From contig JAFRMR010000007.1 of NCBI GenBank assembly GCA_017430535.1, forward strand, positions 1-61,816: a DNA stretch of 61,816 bases, given 5' to 3'. This DNA comes from Clostridia bacterium. GTDB lineage: Bacteria > Bacillota > Clostridia > Oscillospirales > Acutalibacteraceae. This document shows, piece by piece, positions 25,334-35,595 of the stretch. The stretch's first letter is position 1. Every line of letters begins with the position of its first letter. The notes beneath the pieces are model-generated. The model did not search any database, was not told the DNA's origin, and saw only the letters and a list, made by a program, of their open reading frames with translations. The translations under genes were made by a program, and so were the position numbers.

Positions 25334-25344
25334 CATATAAAGAA

Positions 25345-25379
25345 TCAGCCCGCCGCGGGTAAAACCTGCGGCGGGCTGA
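25345..25379. terminator. Hairpin between convergent genes
   Basis: TCAGCCCGCCGCGGGT pairs with ACCTGCGGCGGGCTGA around AAA (one G-T). It lies between the convergent clostripain and lipoprotein genes; neither side has a long T run. Confidence 0.7.
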
Positions 25380-25402
25380 GCATTTCAGTTTGCTTTTCAG
25401 CT

Positions 25403-28400
25403 TTAATAAAGCATAAAATTGGTCGTTTCCTGAAGTCTCTTATTGATGTAATTATCCACTCCTGTGGGATCCTTGCTTTCTCTCATTCTCGCAAAGACGA
25501 CATCTTTTTTGATCGAGCCTGTATCAATATCAAACATATCGCCCTTGACCTCATAATAATTATAATATTCGCCCTGCTTCACATAATATGTTTTCTTTTC
25601 CATATTGCATTTCATCATAATGGGATTTGAGATATTGATACCGGCATTAAGCATGACCTGCTTTGCGGAAACGCCGTTGCATCTTATCCTGAAGGCATTC
25701 ATCATTTCATCCGAAAGATTGATATACGAACCTCCGTCAACATAGGTGCAACACTTACCGGAGTGCAGATAATAAAAATCGGAATCATTATTGCTGCTCG
25801 CTATAGCGATCTTTTTGCCTAATATATAACTGAAGGGATAATACTTCGGGTCTTTGCCCTTGGGCAGTTGGACTTTGATCTTTCCCGGTTTTGCCGCGCG
25901 GTCATAAATCAGTCGGATATATTCGCTGCCATACAAATTCATTTCCATCGGGCAGCTGTTTTCATGGCCCTGATATGTGTCATCGGTGAACAGATTGACA
26001 ACAGCTTTTTTATCGCCCGTCTCTTCTTTGGTATAATACATAAACGTATCAAAAACAGTTGCATAAGGGTGAGCTTTTTTGTAGCTTTCAACATCTACAC
26101 CCGCATTAAAGCTTCCTTTGCCGGCGATAAAGGTCGCATCACCGGTGTAAGGAATAGGATAATAAGTTATTTTATTGCCCTGAGAAAATGAAGTCATATT
26201 TTCAAACGGAGATTCTCCTGCGGAGAATATGAAATTCTTTATTGCATCGGCATAATTATCCGTAACCTTATAGCCGAGATAGATATAGCATCCGCCCGCA
26301 CCTTCGTTAAAGTTTTTATCAAGCACGGTATAGCCTTCATCAGTCAGATACTTCTTTGCGGCTTCGGCGCTCTTCATATCGCCCGCTAATTTTACATCGC
26401 TGATGTAAGAGGTGTCTTTCTCAACCTCTTCAAGTCTCGGAACAGCGTCTATCTTGCTCGCGGGGTTGCCGACGTCGGAATAAGCGTCAATATTTTTTAA
26501 GGCTGCGTTAAAGCTCTCAATGATGCCACTGAAGTTTGCATTGTCGGGATCATTTGCTGCATCATATCTGACTGCAAATGCGGCAATAACCTTGACAAGC
26601 AGGGTTTCCGCAAAAATTCTCTGAGCCAGGCGGAATTCATAAGCCTCCGTATCAAAGCTGTATGTATTTGCGCAGGCTTCATCAAACAAATAGAACGGGT
26701 TGTCATCCCCCTTGCTGTTAATCATATTGACGGCGTGATTATACAGAGTATAAAGCTGAGTATCAACCTTGGAGGCAAAGCCGTAGTAGTTGTTATCCAA
26801 AACATCCGTGGATTTGCTGAGAATAAATTTATTAAGAACGCTGTTGTATTCGGCGGCTTCTTTATCCGTCATATTATCCCAGTCGATTTCGGCATATTGC
26901 GGATATTCTTTTTTGATATCATTTCTTGCGCGGGCATAGATGTTGTTGATGTTTTTAAGCAATGTGTTCATATCATTCATTGTCTTTGTATAGTCATCAA
27001 CTCTGCTCTTGAGTGTTGCCGCAAGATTTTTGGATATAGCTTCTTTGATCTCCGAAATGCCGACAAGCACATTATCAAGCTTGCCGTTAATCTCGTTGAG
27101 CGTCCGCATAACCTCGGCATGCTCGGATTCAACAATCCCCGTTGCTTCAAGAACGCTTTTGGCGATAGAATAGACCTGACCTGCAACACCGCCCCAATGG
27201 CATATCTTTCCGAATGTGGTATTGACCCCCTCTGTATATTTTTGAATTTCAAGCAGGGTTTCGGTGTTAAGAGTAACTTCTCTGCCGAGAGACTCCTGGG
27301 AGTAATCACGACTGTTCAAACATTCGGCAGCAGTCGCTTCGCCCCAGCCGTTTATCAGCGAGCCGGCGGCAAGCTTAACTGTACCGTTCATATTGAAATT
27401 GTCGCTGTTCTGACCATTTGCGGGCACGGAAATAACTGCCGTTGCGACGATCTCGCTGTCAAGCTTTACGGATTCGACCTTTGCTCCCTCAAAATCATCG
27501 GCAAAGCTGAAATTGTCCGCGCTGAGCTTCTTGTCAAATTCGCCGCCGAGCGCATAGAGTTTGAGGGTCAGTTTCAGATTATCGCCGTCATTTTCAACAT
27601 AGTCAAAAACCGGATAAAAATCTGCCTGAGGAAGAGAGATCTCCGCCTCGCTGCCGCCAAGTTTTATTGATTTGCCGTTGATAAGCCCGGCAAAATCGTT
27701 TACGCTTTTAATTTCATCTGCCTTGAGCGTGAGGGTGACGGTATCATCTCCCTTTTTCTCAACAGACTCGACCGAAACGCCGTCTATGACAATATTTTCG
27801 GCTGTCAGTTCATTCGCGTCAACAGAGCCGCGGACCGCTAAATCAGCCGTGATTTTGCCGTCACTGAATTTTAATGTGCTGCTGTCAAATCCCGTATATT
27901 CGGGCTCAACTTCAATCTGAGCAGAAACATTTGAATAACCGTCCTTGAGGGCATCCGGCAAAATGCTGACGGTTCCCCACTGATAAACACCGGCTTCATT
28001 GCGTACGGGCTTACCCTTGAGCAGTAAAGTGATGTTTTTACCTTTGGCGGAAACGGATTCAACATCCATTTCGGCAAAAGCATCTTCGAGCATAATATCT
28101 TCTTCCCCGATATTATCCTCAAACTCGCTGCCTTCGACCGTAAGGGTGATCTTCGTTTCTTTATCCGCCGCTACTATCGAATCGATATCCGGAGTAACAG
28201 AGATTTCCGGATACTCAACCGGAACCGAAGCAGAAGCGCCGAGCTCCGTAAAGACAACATCGTAGTCTGAGGGAACATAGTCGGTCATAGCGTCAAACGC
28301 AAATGATATATCCAAACTGCCGTCTGAATTATGCGCTACATTTTCAATTTTTGACTTGACGCTGACTTTGTTTCCGGTCAGCGAAGTTGAGCCGTCTTCT

Positions 28401-28645
28401 TCGGTTTTGATTTCATCCTCGGGAGTTTTGTAGCCGATCTCAATATTATCGGCGGTAACACCCGAAAGATCAATATCATCAGATGTAACAGTTGTAACAT
28501 AGTTGCCGCTCTTTGAGAATTTGACCTCTGTTGCGGTAATTGCCGGTTTTTCTTCTTTTTCTGATTTGCCGCAGGCCGCAAGAGTGCCGATAAGCATTGC
28601 AGCAACCAGCAGGATCGAAATTAATGTTTTTACGCTTTTCTTCAT
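25403..28645 (-). CDS. Very large lipoprotein with Ig-like repeats and a coiled coil
   Basis: 1080 residues. The signal peptide ends LAAC with the lipid-accepting Cys25. Residues 30-470 consist of about four beta-rich units of 80-100 residues that recur with patterns such as DLSGVTADNIEIG, VDANELTAENIVIDG and KLSADNFSFADDF, resembling Ig-like stalk domains. Around residues 510-600 lies a helical coiled-coil stretch (LNEINGKLDNVLVGISEIKEA). The C-terminal 450 residues are a mixed domain with many aromatics. It has no recognised enzyme motif. ACGAGGAGAAATC precedes the ATG. A surface adhesion or scaffold role is inferred. Confidence 0.75.
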   Translation of the reverse strand: MKKSVKTLISILLVAAMLIGTLAACGKSEKEEKPAITATEVKFSKSGNYVTTVTSDDIDLSGVTADNIEIGYKTPEDEIKTEEDGSTSLTGNKVSVKSKIENVAHNSDGSLDISFAFDAMTDYVPSDYDVVFTELGASASVPVEYPEISVTPDIDSIVAADKETKITLTVEGSEFEDNIGEEDIMLEDAFAEMDVESVSAKGKNITLLLKGKPVRNEAGVYQWGTVSILPDALKDGYSNVSAQIEVEPEYTGFDSSTLKFSDGKITADLAVRGSVDANELTAENIVIDGVSVESVEKKGDDTVTLTLKADEIKSVNDFAGLINGKSIKLGGSEAEISLPQADFYPVFDYVENDGDNLKLTLKLYALGGEFDKKLSADNFSFADDFEGAKVESVKLDSEIVATAVISVPANGQNSDNFNMNGTVKLAAGSLINGWGEATAAECLNSRDYSQESLGREVTLNTETLLEIQKYTEGVNTTFGKICHWGGVAGQVYSIAKSVLEATGIVESEHAEVMRTLNEINGKLDNVLVGISEIKEAISKNLAATLKSRVDDYTKTMNDMNTLLKNINNIYARARNDIKKEYPQYAEIDWDNMTDKEAAEYNSVLNKFILSKSTDVLDNNYYGFASKVDTQLYTLYNHAVNMINSKGDDNPFYLFDEACANTYSFDTEAYEFRLAQRIFAETLLVKVIAAFAVRYDAANDPDNANFSGIIESFNAALKNIDAYSDVGNPASKIDAVPRLEEVEKDTSYISDVKLAGDMKSAEAAKKYLTDEGYTVLDKNFNEGAGGCYIYLGYKVTDNYADAIKNFIFSAGESPFENMTSFSQGNKITYYPIPYTGDATFIAGKGSFNAGVDVESYKKAHPYATVFDTFMYYTKEETGDKKAVVNLFTDDTYQGHENSCPMEMNLYGSEYIRLIYDRAAKPGKIKVQLPKGKDPKYYPFSYILGKKIAIASSNNDSDFYYLHSGKCCTYVDGGSYINLSDEMMNAFRIRCNGVSAKQVMLNAGINISNPIMMKCNMEKKTYYVKQGEYYNYYEVKGDMFDIDTGSIKKDVVFARMRESKDPTGVDNYINKRLQETTNFMLY

Positions 28646-28718
28646 GATTTCTCCTCGTTTAGTTTATTTTATGACAATCGGCTGAATCGCCGATATTATC
28701 CTGATTATTGTTAATCGC

Positions 28719-29615
28719 TCAGCCGTTTGCCTCTTCTGCCGCTTCGGGGGTTTCCGCTGAGAAAACGACCGTTACATATTTGTAGCCTTCCGAAGGTTTG
28801 TATTCGTGATTTGCCGCAACCTCTTCCGGAATTCCGAAGCTGACCGAATAACCGTCACCCGATACTTCTTTGAGTTCGGTAAATTCACTTATGAATTTTT
28901 CATACCCGTCCGGCTTTTGTTTATTGACGATTGCAAGAATGGCTTTGAGTGTTTTATCCGTGTTTTCTCCGTATTCGCCCACCATCAGGTCAAGCTGATC
29001 GGCGCTGCCAATTGACGCAGCGGTAATCCTGCCTGCATTGACATAGAAGGATATCGGGTTTTCACCGAGCTCGTCGCAGTATTCAAGCGATTCCTCGCCG
29101 ACATACATATCGTCAAGGCCGTCCATCTTCCATTCGCCTGCGGCATAAAGCTTGATGGTATTCTTACCGTCTGCGGTTTCGTTAGCAAACAGCTTGTTTT
29201 CCATACCGGCGCTTTCAAGTCCCGCAATATAGCCGGACATAAGCATATTGTTCATACCGTAGTAATCGGCAACAGCACCCTTAATAAAGGTCATAACGGA
29301 ATAACCGGTATAATCGCCTTCATCGGAAACATTTACAATATAATCGCCGTCGAGAGTAAAGGTATAATCGCCGTTTACCCCTTCCTCGCCTTCGGCGGAA
29401 ACCACAATGCTGTCACCGTCAAGCTTTTCTTCAATGGTTGTTGAGGAAAACCCCGATTTCCACTCGAGGTAGTCTTCGTTCGCAGTGAGTTTCTCAAAAA
29501 TGCCCTGCATAAGATTTGCTTGAGGCTCCTGAGTTTTACCGCTGCATGAAGCTGAAATCAGCAACAAAGCGGCAACCGTCATCAGGGAAATAATAATAAG
29601 TCTGATTCTCTTCAT
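28719..29615 (-). CDS. Lipoprotein of unknown function
   Basis: 298 residues: signal peptide with likely lipid-attachment Cys24 (SASC), then a soluble beta-rich domain with many Asp, Glu and Tyr. Segments such as DGDYTFTLDGDYIVNVSD and KNTIKLYAAGEWKMDG resemble secreted proteins that measure or bind a ligand, but no family is recognised. AGGAGGGTATATAA precedes the ATG, and a promoter lies at 29702-29730. It is probably transcribed with the large lipoprotein gene 73 bases downstream, which has a small hairpin (ATCGGC/GCCGAT) in between. Confidence 0.7.
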   Translation of the reverse strand: MKRIRLIIISLMTVAALLLISASCSGKTQEPQANLMQGIFEKLTANEDYLEWKSGFSSTTIEEKLDGDSIVVSAEGEEGVNGDYTFTLDGDYIVNVSDEGDYTGYSVMTFIKGAVADYYGMNNMLMSGYIAGLESAGMENKLFANETADGKNTIKLYAAGEWKMDGLDDMYVGEESLEYCDELGENPISFYVNAGRITAASIGSADQLDLMVGEYGENTDKTLKAILAIVNKQKPDGYEKFISEFTELKEVSGDGYSVSFGIPEEVAANHEYKPSEGYKYVTVVFSAETPEAAEEANG

Positions 29616-29701
29616 TTTATATACCCTCCTGGTTGTTTATCTTGCGCTTGTTTAAAGCAAAGCCGAAATAATCAGTCCTAAGCCGCATATTTTATATATT
29701 G

Positions 29702-29730
29702 ATTATACTACTCACAAAAATATTAATCAA
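29702..29730 (-). promoter_or_regulatory. Promoter of the lipoprotein genes
   Basis: On the minus strand TTGATT (29725-29730), 17 bases, TATAAT (29702-29707). Confidence 0.78.
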
Positions 29731-29890
29731 GAATAAAGTTAAGGTACCAGTTTCTCAATGCTTAATGAGCATAAAGGTTTTCCCGATGAATATGCTTGCT
29801 GTTGCCAAAGAGAATGCCTGCGCTGCCGATATCAAAAAATTCGTATCCTGATATTTAGATAGATTTAAAAAATATCAAAGTATAAAAATG

Positions 29891-29916
29891 CAAGGACAGC
29901 CTCCGGGCTGTCCTTG
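29891..29916 (-). terminator. Terminator of the GH43-like gene
   Basis: CAAGGACAGCC at 29891-29901 pairs with GGCTGTCCTTG at 29906-29916. On the minus strand a CATTTTTATA tail follows. Confidence 0.75.
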
Positions 29917-29976
29917 ATCATATATTTATTTTTTTCGGAATTATTCAGTATAATGATAAAGTCTTTGAGAAAGCTT

Positions 29977-32526
29977 TCAGTTGGTAGCTGCAAAGCTGAA
30001 ATCTTCAAATCTCAGCGCCTCATCGGCTTCAGTGCGAAATACAAAACATATTCCGTTTGTTCCTGCGGTATTGTTCAGAGTTACATCAAAAGACTCAAAT
30101 TGATCAAAGCCGCCGGTATTTCCGATAATACAGCTGCCGAGCAGCTCTCCGTCGGGGGTTTCTTTATGTATTTCCACCGTGCAGGGGGTATCGTTTCCGT
30201 TTGCAACGGTGAGTTTAAGGGTAGCATTTCCCGGCATATTAAGGATATTCGGGAATGACAGGTATGAGCCGTCCTTTATGCCGCGAAGCTCAAAGCCGTT
30301 CGTATTTTCCTTTTTGCTGATACCGTCGGCAGCGTCAAAAAACCACTCGCCGTTGATTGCTTTCCATGTTGCGTCATATTGACCGACTCCGACTTTTTTG
30401 ATAAATTCATCGGTAACTATATCGCCGTTGTCTTTCATATGAGCGTAAACAAATTTCGTGGTTCTGTAATACGGATCGAGCGGTTCGCCGCTTCCGTAGT
30501 TTTCAGGAACACCGTAAGTAAAATAAGTCTGGTTTCGGAATGTGAAGAATGTGCCGTGGTCGGTAAAGCAATCTTCACAGATCCTGCCGCGATATGTATA
30601 AGGGCCGTAAATGCTCTTGCTTGTAGCATACTCTCCGCCATGCGAGTTAAGATAGTAGGTATCACCCCATTTTGTTATCCAGCAGGCATCATTCTCCCAC
30701 CCGTCAATGATTTCGACCGCCTTCGGCTCTTCTGCAAGTGAAATCATATCCTCGTTGAGCCGTGCAATATAATATTTCTTGCCGACTACCGTATATCCGA
30801 ACATAATATACGGGGTCTTGTTTTCATCATCGTCAATGAATACTGTCGGGTCATAGCAGGCTGTATCTGCAAGTCCCTGAGGCAGCAACGGCTTTCCGAG
30901 AGCATCGATATAAGGCCCTCCGGGGCCGTTTTCACTGACCGCCACGCCGGTGCATCGCTGCTGATCGGAGAAATAGAGATAATACTTGCCGTTTCGTTCC
31001 GCCGCATCGGTAGCGTAGCATTCATGATCAGTTCCGAGGAAGGTGTCCTCCGGACGAAGCGTAAACTCAAGCTCCCAGTTGACAAGATCTTCAGAAGAAA
31101 ATACGCGCCAGTCGTCCATGCGGTAGATGGATTGCCCCGGACCGTAATCGTGGCTGGAAAACAGATAGGCCTTGCCGTCAAAAACATGCACATGCGGGTC
31201 ACAGACGCCCATATCGGGGAATACGCGTCTGAAGTCGCCTCCCTGCAGATTGCCGATACTGCTGAAGCTGTCTCTTATCTCATCAACATTTCCCGCCGTC
31301 AAATAGTAATAATAGCTGAACGGTTTGTCAAATTCCAATCCGAAAACACCGAGCGGTGCTACATAATTTGTTGAGTCGGATCCCGCATCGGCGGAACCGT
31401 CATACTGATACCGACCGGCGAGCAGAGAAGTCGCTTTCGGTGTAAATAATCCAACTCCGTAGTCGCTGTCATTCGTCCATGCGCACCATGTTTCGTTATT
31501 TCCGCCCTTCAGCTGAAATGCGGGCTTTCCCGCCCAGAACGGCAGATCACGTTCAACGCGTAATTCGTCGCCGGTCCAGGGTTTATCTCCGTCATAGAAC
31601 CAGAAGTTGTCAAGAGCACTGACTGTATAAAACGCCGGTAGCTCCTGCTGCTTTTCTGTCCACGGTGTCTGAAGAAAGTCGACAACCGTATTCTTTACAG
31701 TCAGCCCCTCATCCGTCAGTTTATACACGCATGAATAATATGTTTGTGTGAGCAGGTTATCCTGCGCCCAATCAAGAGGGCGGCAGACTATGCGGATTTC
31801 ATCATCGTTTTTTTCTACGGCTACAAGTTTGCTGCTGTTGCCATACATGTCGCCTCCCTGAACGGGATTGTAGCCCCATACGCTGTCGCCGTAAACACCG
31901 TTTTCATAACCCTCTATTTTTTGCGGTCCGTAATATGACTGTTGCACAAGACGACCGGTATCATGATTATTAAGCAGATTACCGTAGTCTGTGTTCTTTT
32001 TGTCTTCAAACCAAGAGAGACCGCCGCCCCATCTAAGGCTGACACCGGCTTTGTATTGATCGTTTTCAATGAACAGAATATCATCATCCTTCGGCGCATT
32101 TTGCAGACCGCAGGAAAAGTCCGAAACGCTGAGAACACAGTTTTCTCCTTTTATTATCGGCTCAAAGCGCACGGAAATAAGGCGCGAAGCTGTCTTGCGG
32201 TCAAGATAACCATTAAGCAGCATTGAGGTCCGGGTTGATTCCGAGCTCAGAAGCAGTTCTTCCTCGATTGTTTCTCTCTCCAACCTGTATGAGATGACTG
32301 CGCGAGCGGCCGCTGTGGCTTCGTAAGAAAACGAGATGCGGTTGAATTTCATCGTTCCCGAAATCGGCGGAAGCGTTACCGTAAAACCGTTTGTAACATC
32401 TTCGGCAGACAGCCTCAGTTCCGGAACAGATATTTCATTTTTCACCTCGATCCCTCCTTTATAAAAGCCGAGAGCCATGAAAATGAAAAGAAAAAACGAG
32501 GCGATTCTTTTGAAAAATAACTCCAT
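29977..32526 (-). CDS. Exported GH43-type glycosidase with N-terminal domain
   Basis: 849 residues. A hydrophobic N-terminus (ASFFLFIFMALGFY) is a signal or membrane anchor. Residues 35-420 form a beta-sandwich-like region that may bind carbohydrate. A five-bladed propeller follows: VCDPHVHVFDG (Asp443, candidate general base), ACYDPTVFIDDD (Asp559, candidate modulator of the acid's pKa) and GWENDACW (Glu611, candidate general acid). That Asp/Asp/Glu set is the GH43 pattern of xylosidases and arabinofuranosidases. Residues 730-849 resemble a CBM6-type binding module. It is co-directional with the beta-helix protein upstream, so both may act on the same plant polysaccharide. Confidence 0.82.
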   Translation of the reverse strand: MELFFKRIASFFLFIFMALGFYKGGIEVKNEISVPELRLSAEDVTNGFTVTLPPISGTMKFNRISFSYEATAAARAVISYRLERETIEEELLLSSESTRTSMLLNGYLDRKTASRLISVRFEPIIKGENCVLSVSDFSCGLQNAPKDDDILFIENDQYKAGVSLRWGGGLSWFEDKKNTDYGNLLNNHDTGRLVQQSYYGPQKIEGYENGVYGDSVWGYNPVQGGDMYGNSSKLVAVEKNDDEIRIVCRPLDWAQDNLLTQTYYSCVYKLTDEGLTVKNTVVDFLQTPWTEKQQELPAFYTVSALDNFWFYDGDKPWTGDELRVERDLPFWAGKPAFQLKGGNNETWCAWTNDSDYGVGLFTPKATSLLAGRYQYDGSADAGSDSTNYVAPLGVFGLEFDKPFSYYYYLTAGNVDEIRDSFSSIGNLQGGDFRRVFPDMGVCDPHVHVFDGKAYLFSSHDYGPGQSIYRMDDWRVFSSEDLVNWELEFTLRPEDTFLGTDHECYATDAAERNGKYYLYFSDQQRCTGVAVSENGPGGPYIDALGKPLLPQGLADTACYDPTVFIDDDENKTPYIMFGYTVVGKKYYIARLNEDMISLAEEPKAVEIIDGWENDACWITKWGDTYYLNSHGGEYATSKSIYGPYTYRGRICEDCFTDHGTFFTFRNQTYFTYGVPENYGSGEPLDPYYRTTKFVYAHMKDNGDIVTDEFIKKVGVGQYDATWKAINGEWFFDAADGISKKENTNGFELRGIKDGSYLSFPNILNMPGNATLKLTVANGNDTPCTVEIHKETPDGELLGSCIIGNTGGFDQFESFDVTLNNTAGTNGICFVFRTEADEALRFEDFSFAATN

Positions 32527-32627
32527 AAGTATTCCTTTCTTGTTTCAGAATTCCGACTATTATTTGAATGTCAGGTCCGGCAAACCGGAAGCTGACAAGA
32601 ATATTATAAAAGATAAAACTCTTCGTT

Positions 32628-35387
32628 TTAATCTTGTTTCAGGTAATGGAAGCAGTTTTTGCCGCGTGCAATATTCTGAACGCCGCTGATTTCAATCAGA
32701 ATATTGTTTTCATTCTCACCGGCATAAATACATTTTTCGGTTTCAAACCTGTCAAAATGAAGCGTTCCTTCGCGAAGCACACTGCCTGAATCATAATCCC
32801 ACACGGTATAATAAACATTACATTCCTCATTCACGGGCTTTGACAGCTTCACTGGAATCCTGCCTCCAGATACGGAAGCGGTATCCGTAAAGCCGACCGT
32901 TGACGTGCCGTCGTTTTTAAACGGATCTTCGCGCAGGTATTCCGCGTTGTTATCTCCGAGATAAGACAGCATTGTGTTGTAATCACATTTTTCGTCCATA
33001 ATGCGATACTTTTTTTCAAATTTCATACCGTTTTTCACAAAAAAGCGGTTGCCGTCGGCATACATATCGTAGAATGACGCATAGGACGGCAGATCAAAGA
33101 TTAACTCGGTCTTCCATTTGTTTTCACAATAAAAAATGTTATTTGTAATCACCGTATTTTTCCAGGAATACACCGGACCAAGTGCTCCGAAACGGTATTC
33201 CATACCCCAGTTGTCAATCAGCGGATTGTCATCGGCAAAGATAATGTTGCCGTCAAGTATCGCTCCCTCCGCGCTTGCAAAGCGAACGCCTCCGTCAAGC
33301 ACGCTGTTGCGCACGCGAACACCGGGCACGTCTATCTCGATATGGACCGCAATGCCCGAATGATTATCAAAGAATCCGCAGTAATCCACATCAATATTCC
33401 AGTTGTAATTATCAAACCACAGATCGTTGGAAACATTATCGTCAAAATAACAGCCGCGCCATGTTATATTCTTGCAAACCATCATTTTGGTTGTTGCGGG
33501 GTCTGCAGAGTCGTATTTTCCCCAGTCGATCTTTTTACCGATATTTGTGAACGTGCAGTCTTCAACTACAAAATTCATGCTTCTGAACCCGGCACCGATT
33601 CCGCTGATGCAGTCATTGTCAAAAGCACAGCGGCGGATAAGAACATCCTCAACCGTTCTGTCATTCGAGCCGTGGTCAAATCCGAGACCGGCACTGCCGG
33701 AATTATTGAAAATGCAGTCCTCTACAAGAATATGCTGAGGCTTGCCCATTTGGACCATAGATCTGTCCCAGATGCGGCAGGCGCAGTCCGTGAAGGTCAG
33801 TCCTCGCAGCACTGCATACTCATTACTGTTTGTATTAAGAATATAGGCGCCCTCACTGTTTTCACCCGGCAGCGCACGCTTTATTTCGCATTTGTCGGGA
33901 GATTTTACTGTTTTCAGATAGATTTTCCCTGTTTCTTTGTCAATATAGTAGGTTCCGTTTTTCAAATCTTTCTTTGTCAGAACAGGCTTTATCGGTTTGC
34001 CGTCAACAATGATAAGATCGCTTCTGCCGATGATTTCGTTGCCCGGTGTGCCGGCTTGGAACGGATAATCATAGTTCCAATTATTTTCATAAATGAAAAA
34101 TGAGTTTGTCTGTTTCCAGCCGTCGAAAGGAACGGAAGCGGATATAACCGTTTCTCCCGGTTTTTCAGCTTCTATTATAACGGGCTGAGTTTCAGTTCCG
34201 CTTGTATGGAGATTAATTCCTGTTTCCCGATATACGCCCGGCGCAATTATCAGCTCCGTGCCGGGTTTGGTAATAGATTCTACGCCTTTTTTCACAGTCG
34301 CAAACGGTGCGGTTTCGGTTCCGGGGTTTGAGTCGCTGCCTGTTTTGCCGTTGACATAAAGTACTGTTTTGGGAGTCTCCCATTCATCGGTGGTGCGGTT
34401 GGCCCACATATCCCGCTCATAATCGGCGAAAAAATCCATATCCGCCTGTGTTAGTGCCTGCCCGTATAGGCGAATATCATCTACTATACCGTCAAAATAC
34501 TCGTTCTCCGCATTGCCAGCACCGATTCGAATTCCATTGAGCACGGGCTTCACGGCGGAATCAAACTTCTTTACGGAATCAATCTTGCCGCAATGATAAA
34601 ATGTCACAGTTCCGTTTTCGGGCTCATAGACGACGCCGATATGGAACCAGCAGTGTCCCTCGGGGTGCACGACCCAATCATCATAATATCCGACAAAATC
34701 TTCCCATAAGCCATATTCAAAATCACAGAAGTGTGTGTTGTTGGAATATACGCCGTTGTTTTCAAATTCACCGCCGGAATTGCCTTCAACCGAGAAAACA
34801 AGATGTGTGCAGTTTGTGCCCATGATAATCTCTCCGCTGTCCGGATCCTCGTATGTCGGGGTGCCGGTATGCACGAATTTGAGCGTAACGCGACCGATCC
34901 CACTCACGGTGTCCAAAAGGGTGCTTACGCGAGGTTCATCGGTATTTTCACGGGTTTGAAGATCACGGATGTTTACCCACATAGAGATTGTCAGCGCATC
35001 CTGCTCGCCGAGATCGGGAAGGGTGATATGAGTATCCGCAGTCGAGAACTCCAACGCTTTGCGCAGACCGAATCTGCCCGTGACAAGATGGGCGCCGTCT
35101 GCATTGGAAATTCCGATACCCTCGGCATTCAGTTCGCTTAAGCTCTCGATATTATCAAAAGAAACATCGGCAATCGGATCCGCCTTTACATCGTCAAAGC
35201 CGTAATCAGCATATTTATCAATCGCCCGCACCGCTTCGCTGTATTTTGCCTGAACGTCCTCGGTCTTGAAATACGTTACCGGAGGTTCTCTGTCAAATAG
35301 TTTCACGACATTGTCGTATAAAGAAACAAATGTTCCGGATATCATAAGTATAAAAGCTGTTAAAATGCTGATTATTTTAGCTAACAT
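32628..35387 (-). CDS. Exported LamG plus parallel beta-helix protein
   Basis: 919 residues. A hydrophobic N-terminus (IISILTAFILMISGTFVSL) anchors or exports it. Residues about 70-325 are a concanavalin-like LamG domain (ALTISMWVNIRDLQ, NGIRIGAGNAENEYFDG.VDDIRLYG). Then VLYVNGKTGSDSNPGTETAP begins a right-handed beta-helix typical of polysaccharide lyases and related glycosidases (pectate-lyase superfamily), running to about residue 800. A short beta domain ends the chain. Substrate binding by LamG with cleavage or binding by the helix is inferred. Catalytic residues cannot be assigned. Confidence 0.8.
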   Translation of the reverse strand: MLAKIISILTAFILMISGTFVSLYDNVVKLFDREPPVTYFKTEDVQAKYSEAVRAIDKYADYGFDDVKADPIADVSFDNIESLSELNAEGIGISNADGAHLVTGRFGLRKALEFSTADTHITLPDLGEQDALTISMWVNIRDLQTRENTDEPRVSTLLDTVSGIGRVTLKFVHTGTPTYEDPDSGEIIMGTNCTHLVFSVEGNSGGEFENNGVYSNNTHFCDFEYGLWEDFVGYYDDWVVHPEGHCWFHIGVVYEPENGTVTFYHCGKIDSVKKFDSAVKPVLNGIRIGAGNAENEYFDGIVDDIRLYGQALTQADMDFFADYERDMWANRTTDEWETPKTVLYVNGKTGSDSNPGTETAPFATVKKGVESITKPGTELIIAPGVYRETGINLHTSGTETQPVIIEAEKPGETVISASVPFDGWKQTNSFFIYENNWNYDYPFQAGTPGNEIIGRSDLIIVDGKPIKPVLTKKDLKNGTYYIDKETGKIYLKTVKSPDKCEIKRALPGENSEGAYILNTNSNEYAVLRGLTFTDCACRIWDRSMVQMGKPQHILVEDCIFNNSGSAGLGFDHGSNDRTVEDVLIRRCAFDNDCISGIGAGFRSMNFVVEDCTFTNIGKKIDWGKYDSADPATTKMMVCKNITWRGCYFDDNVSNDLWFDNYNWNIDVDYCGFFDNHSGIAVHIEIDVPGVRVRNSVLDGGVRFASAEGAILDGNIIFADDNPLIDNWGMEYRFGALGPVYSWKNTVITNNIFYCENKWKTELIFDLPSYASFYDMYADGNRFFVKNGMKFEKKYRIMDEKCDYNTMLSYLGDNNAEYLREDPFKNDGTSTVGFTDTASVSGGRIPVKLSKPVNEECNVYYTVWDYDSGSVLREGTLHFDRFETEKCIYAGENENNILIEISGVQNIARGKNCFHYLKQD

Positions 35388-35595
35388 AAAAACCTCTGAC
35401 TTTTAATAATATAAATAAATTTATTTTATGGATAATATTTGAAATTATTACATGTTCATTATATATTCATATCATATATTCATATTTGTTTTCAGTCAAT
35501 ATAAATTGTAGAATTATCAATGAAATTACTTATTTATTATTTTGAAATCTTTTTCGTTGTAAAAAATGTATTTTGTAATATAATCATCTAATGTT

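Larger units (their letters stand above)
29616..29976. other. Intergenic region with promoter and terminator
   Basis: 361 bases without a gene. It carries the promoter for the lipoprotein genes (29702-29730) and the terminator of the GH43-like gene (29891-29916). No other signal was seen. Confidence 0.6.

Noticed and set aside
26735-27670. Long open frame on the plus strand opposite the giant lipoprotein gene
   Set aside because: It is antisense to a gene with a signal peptide and ribosome site, and its translation has no domain pattern.
33342-34103. Long open frame on the plus strand opposite the beta-helix gene
   Set aside because: Shadow of the real gene; no ribosome site.
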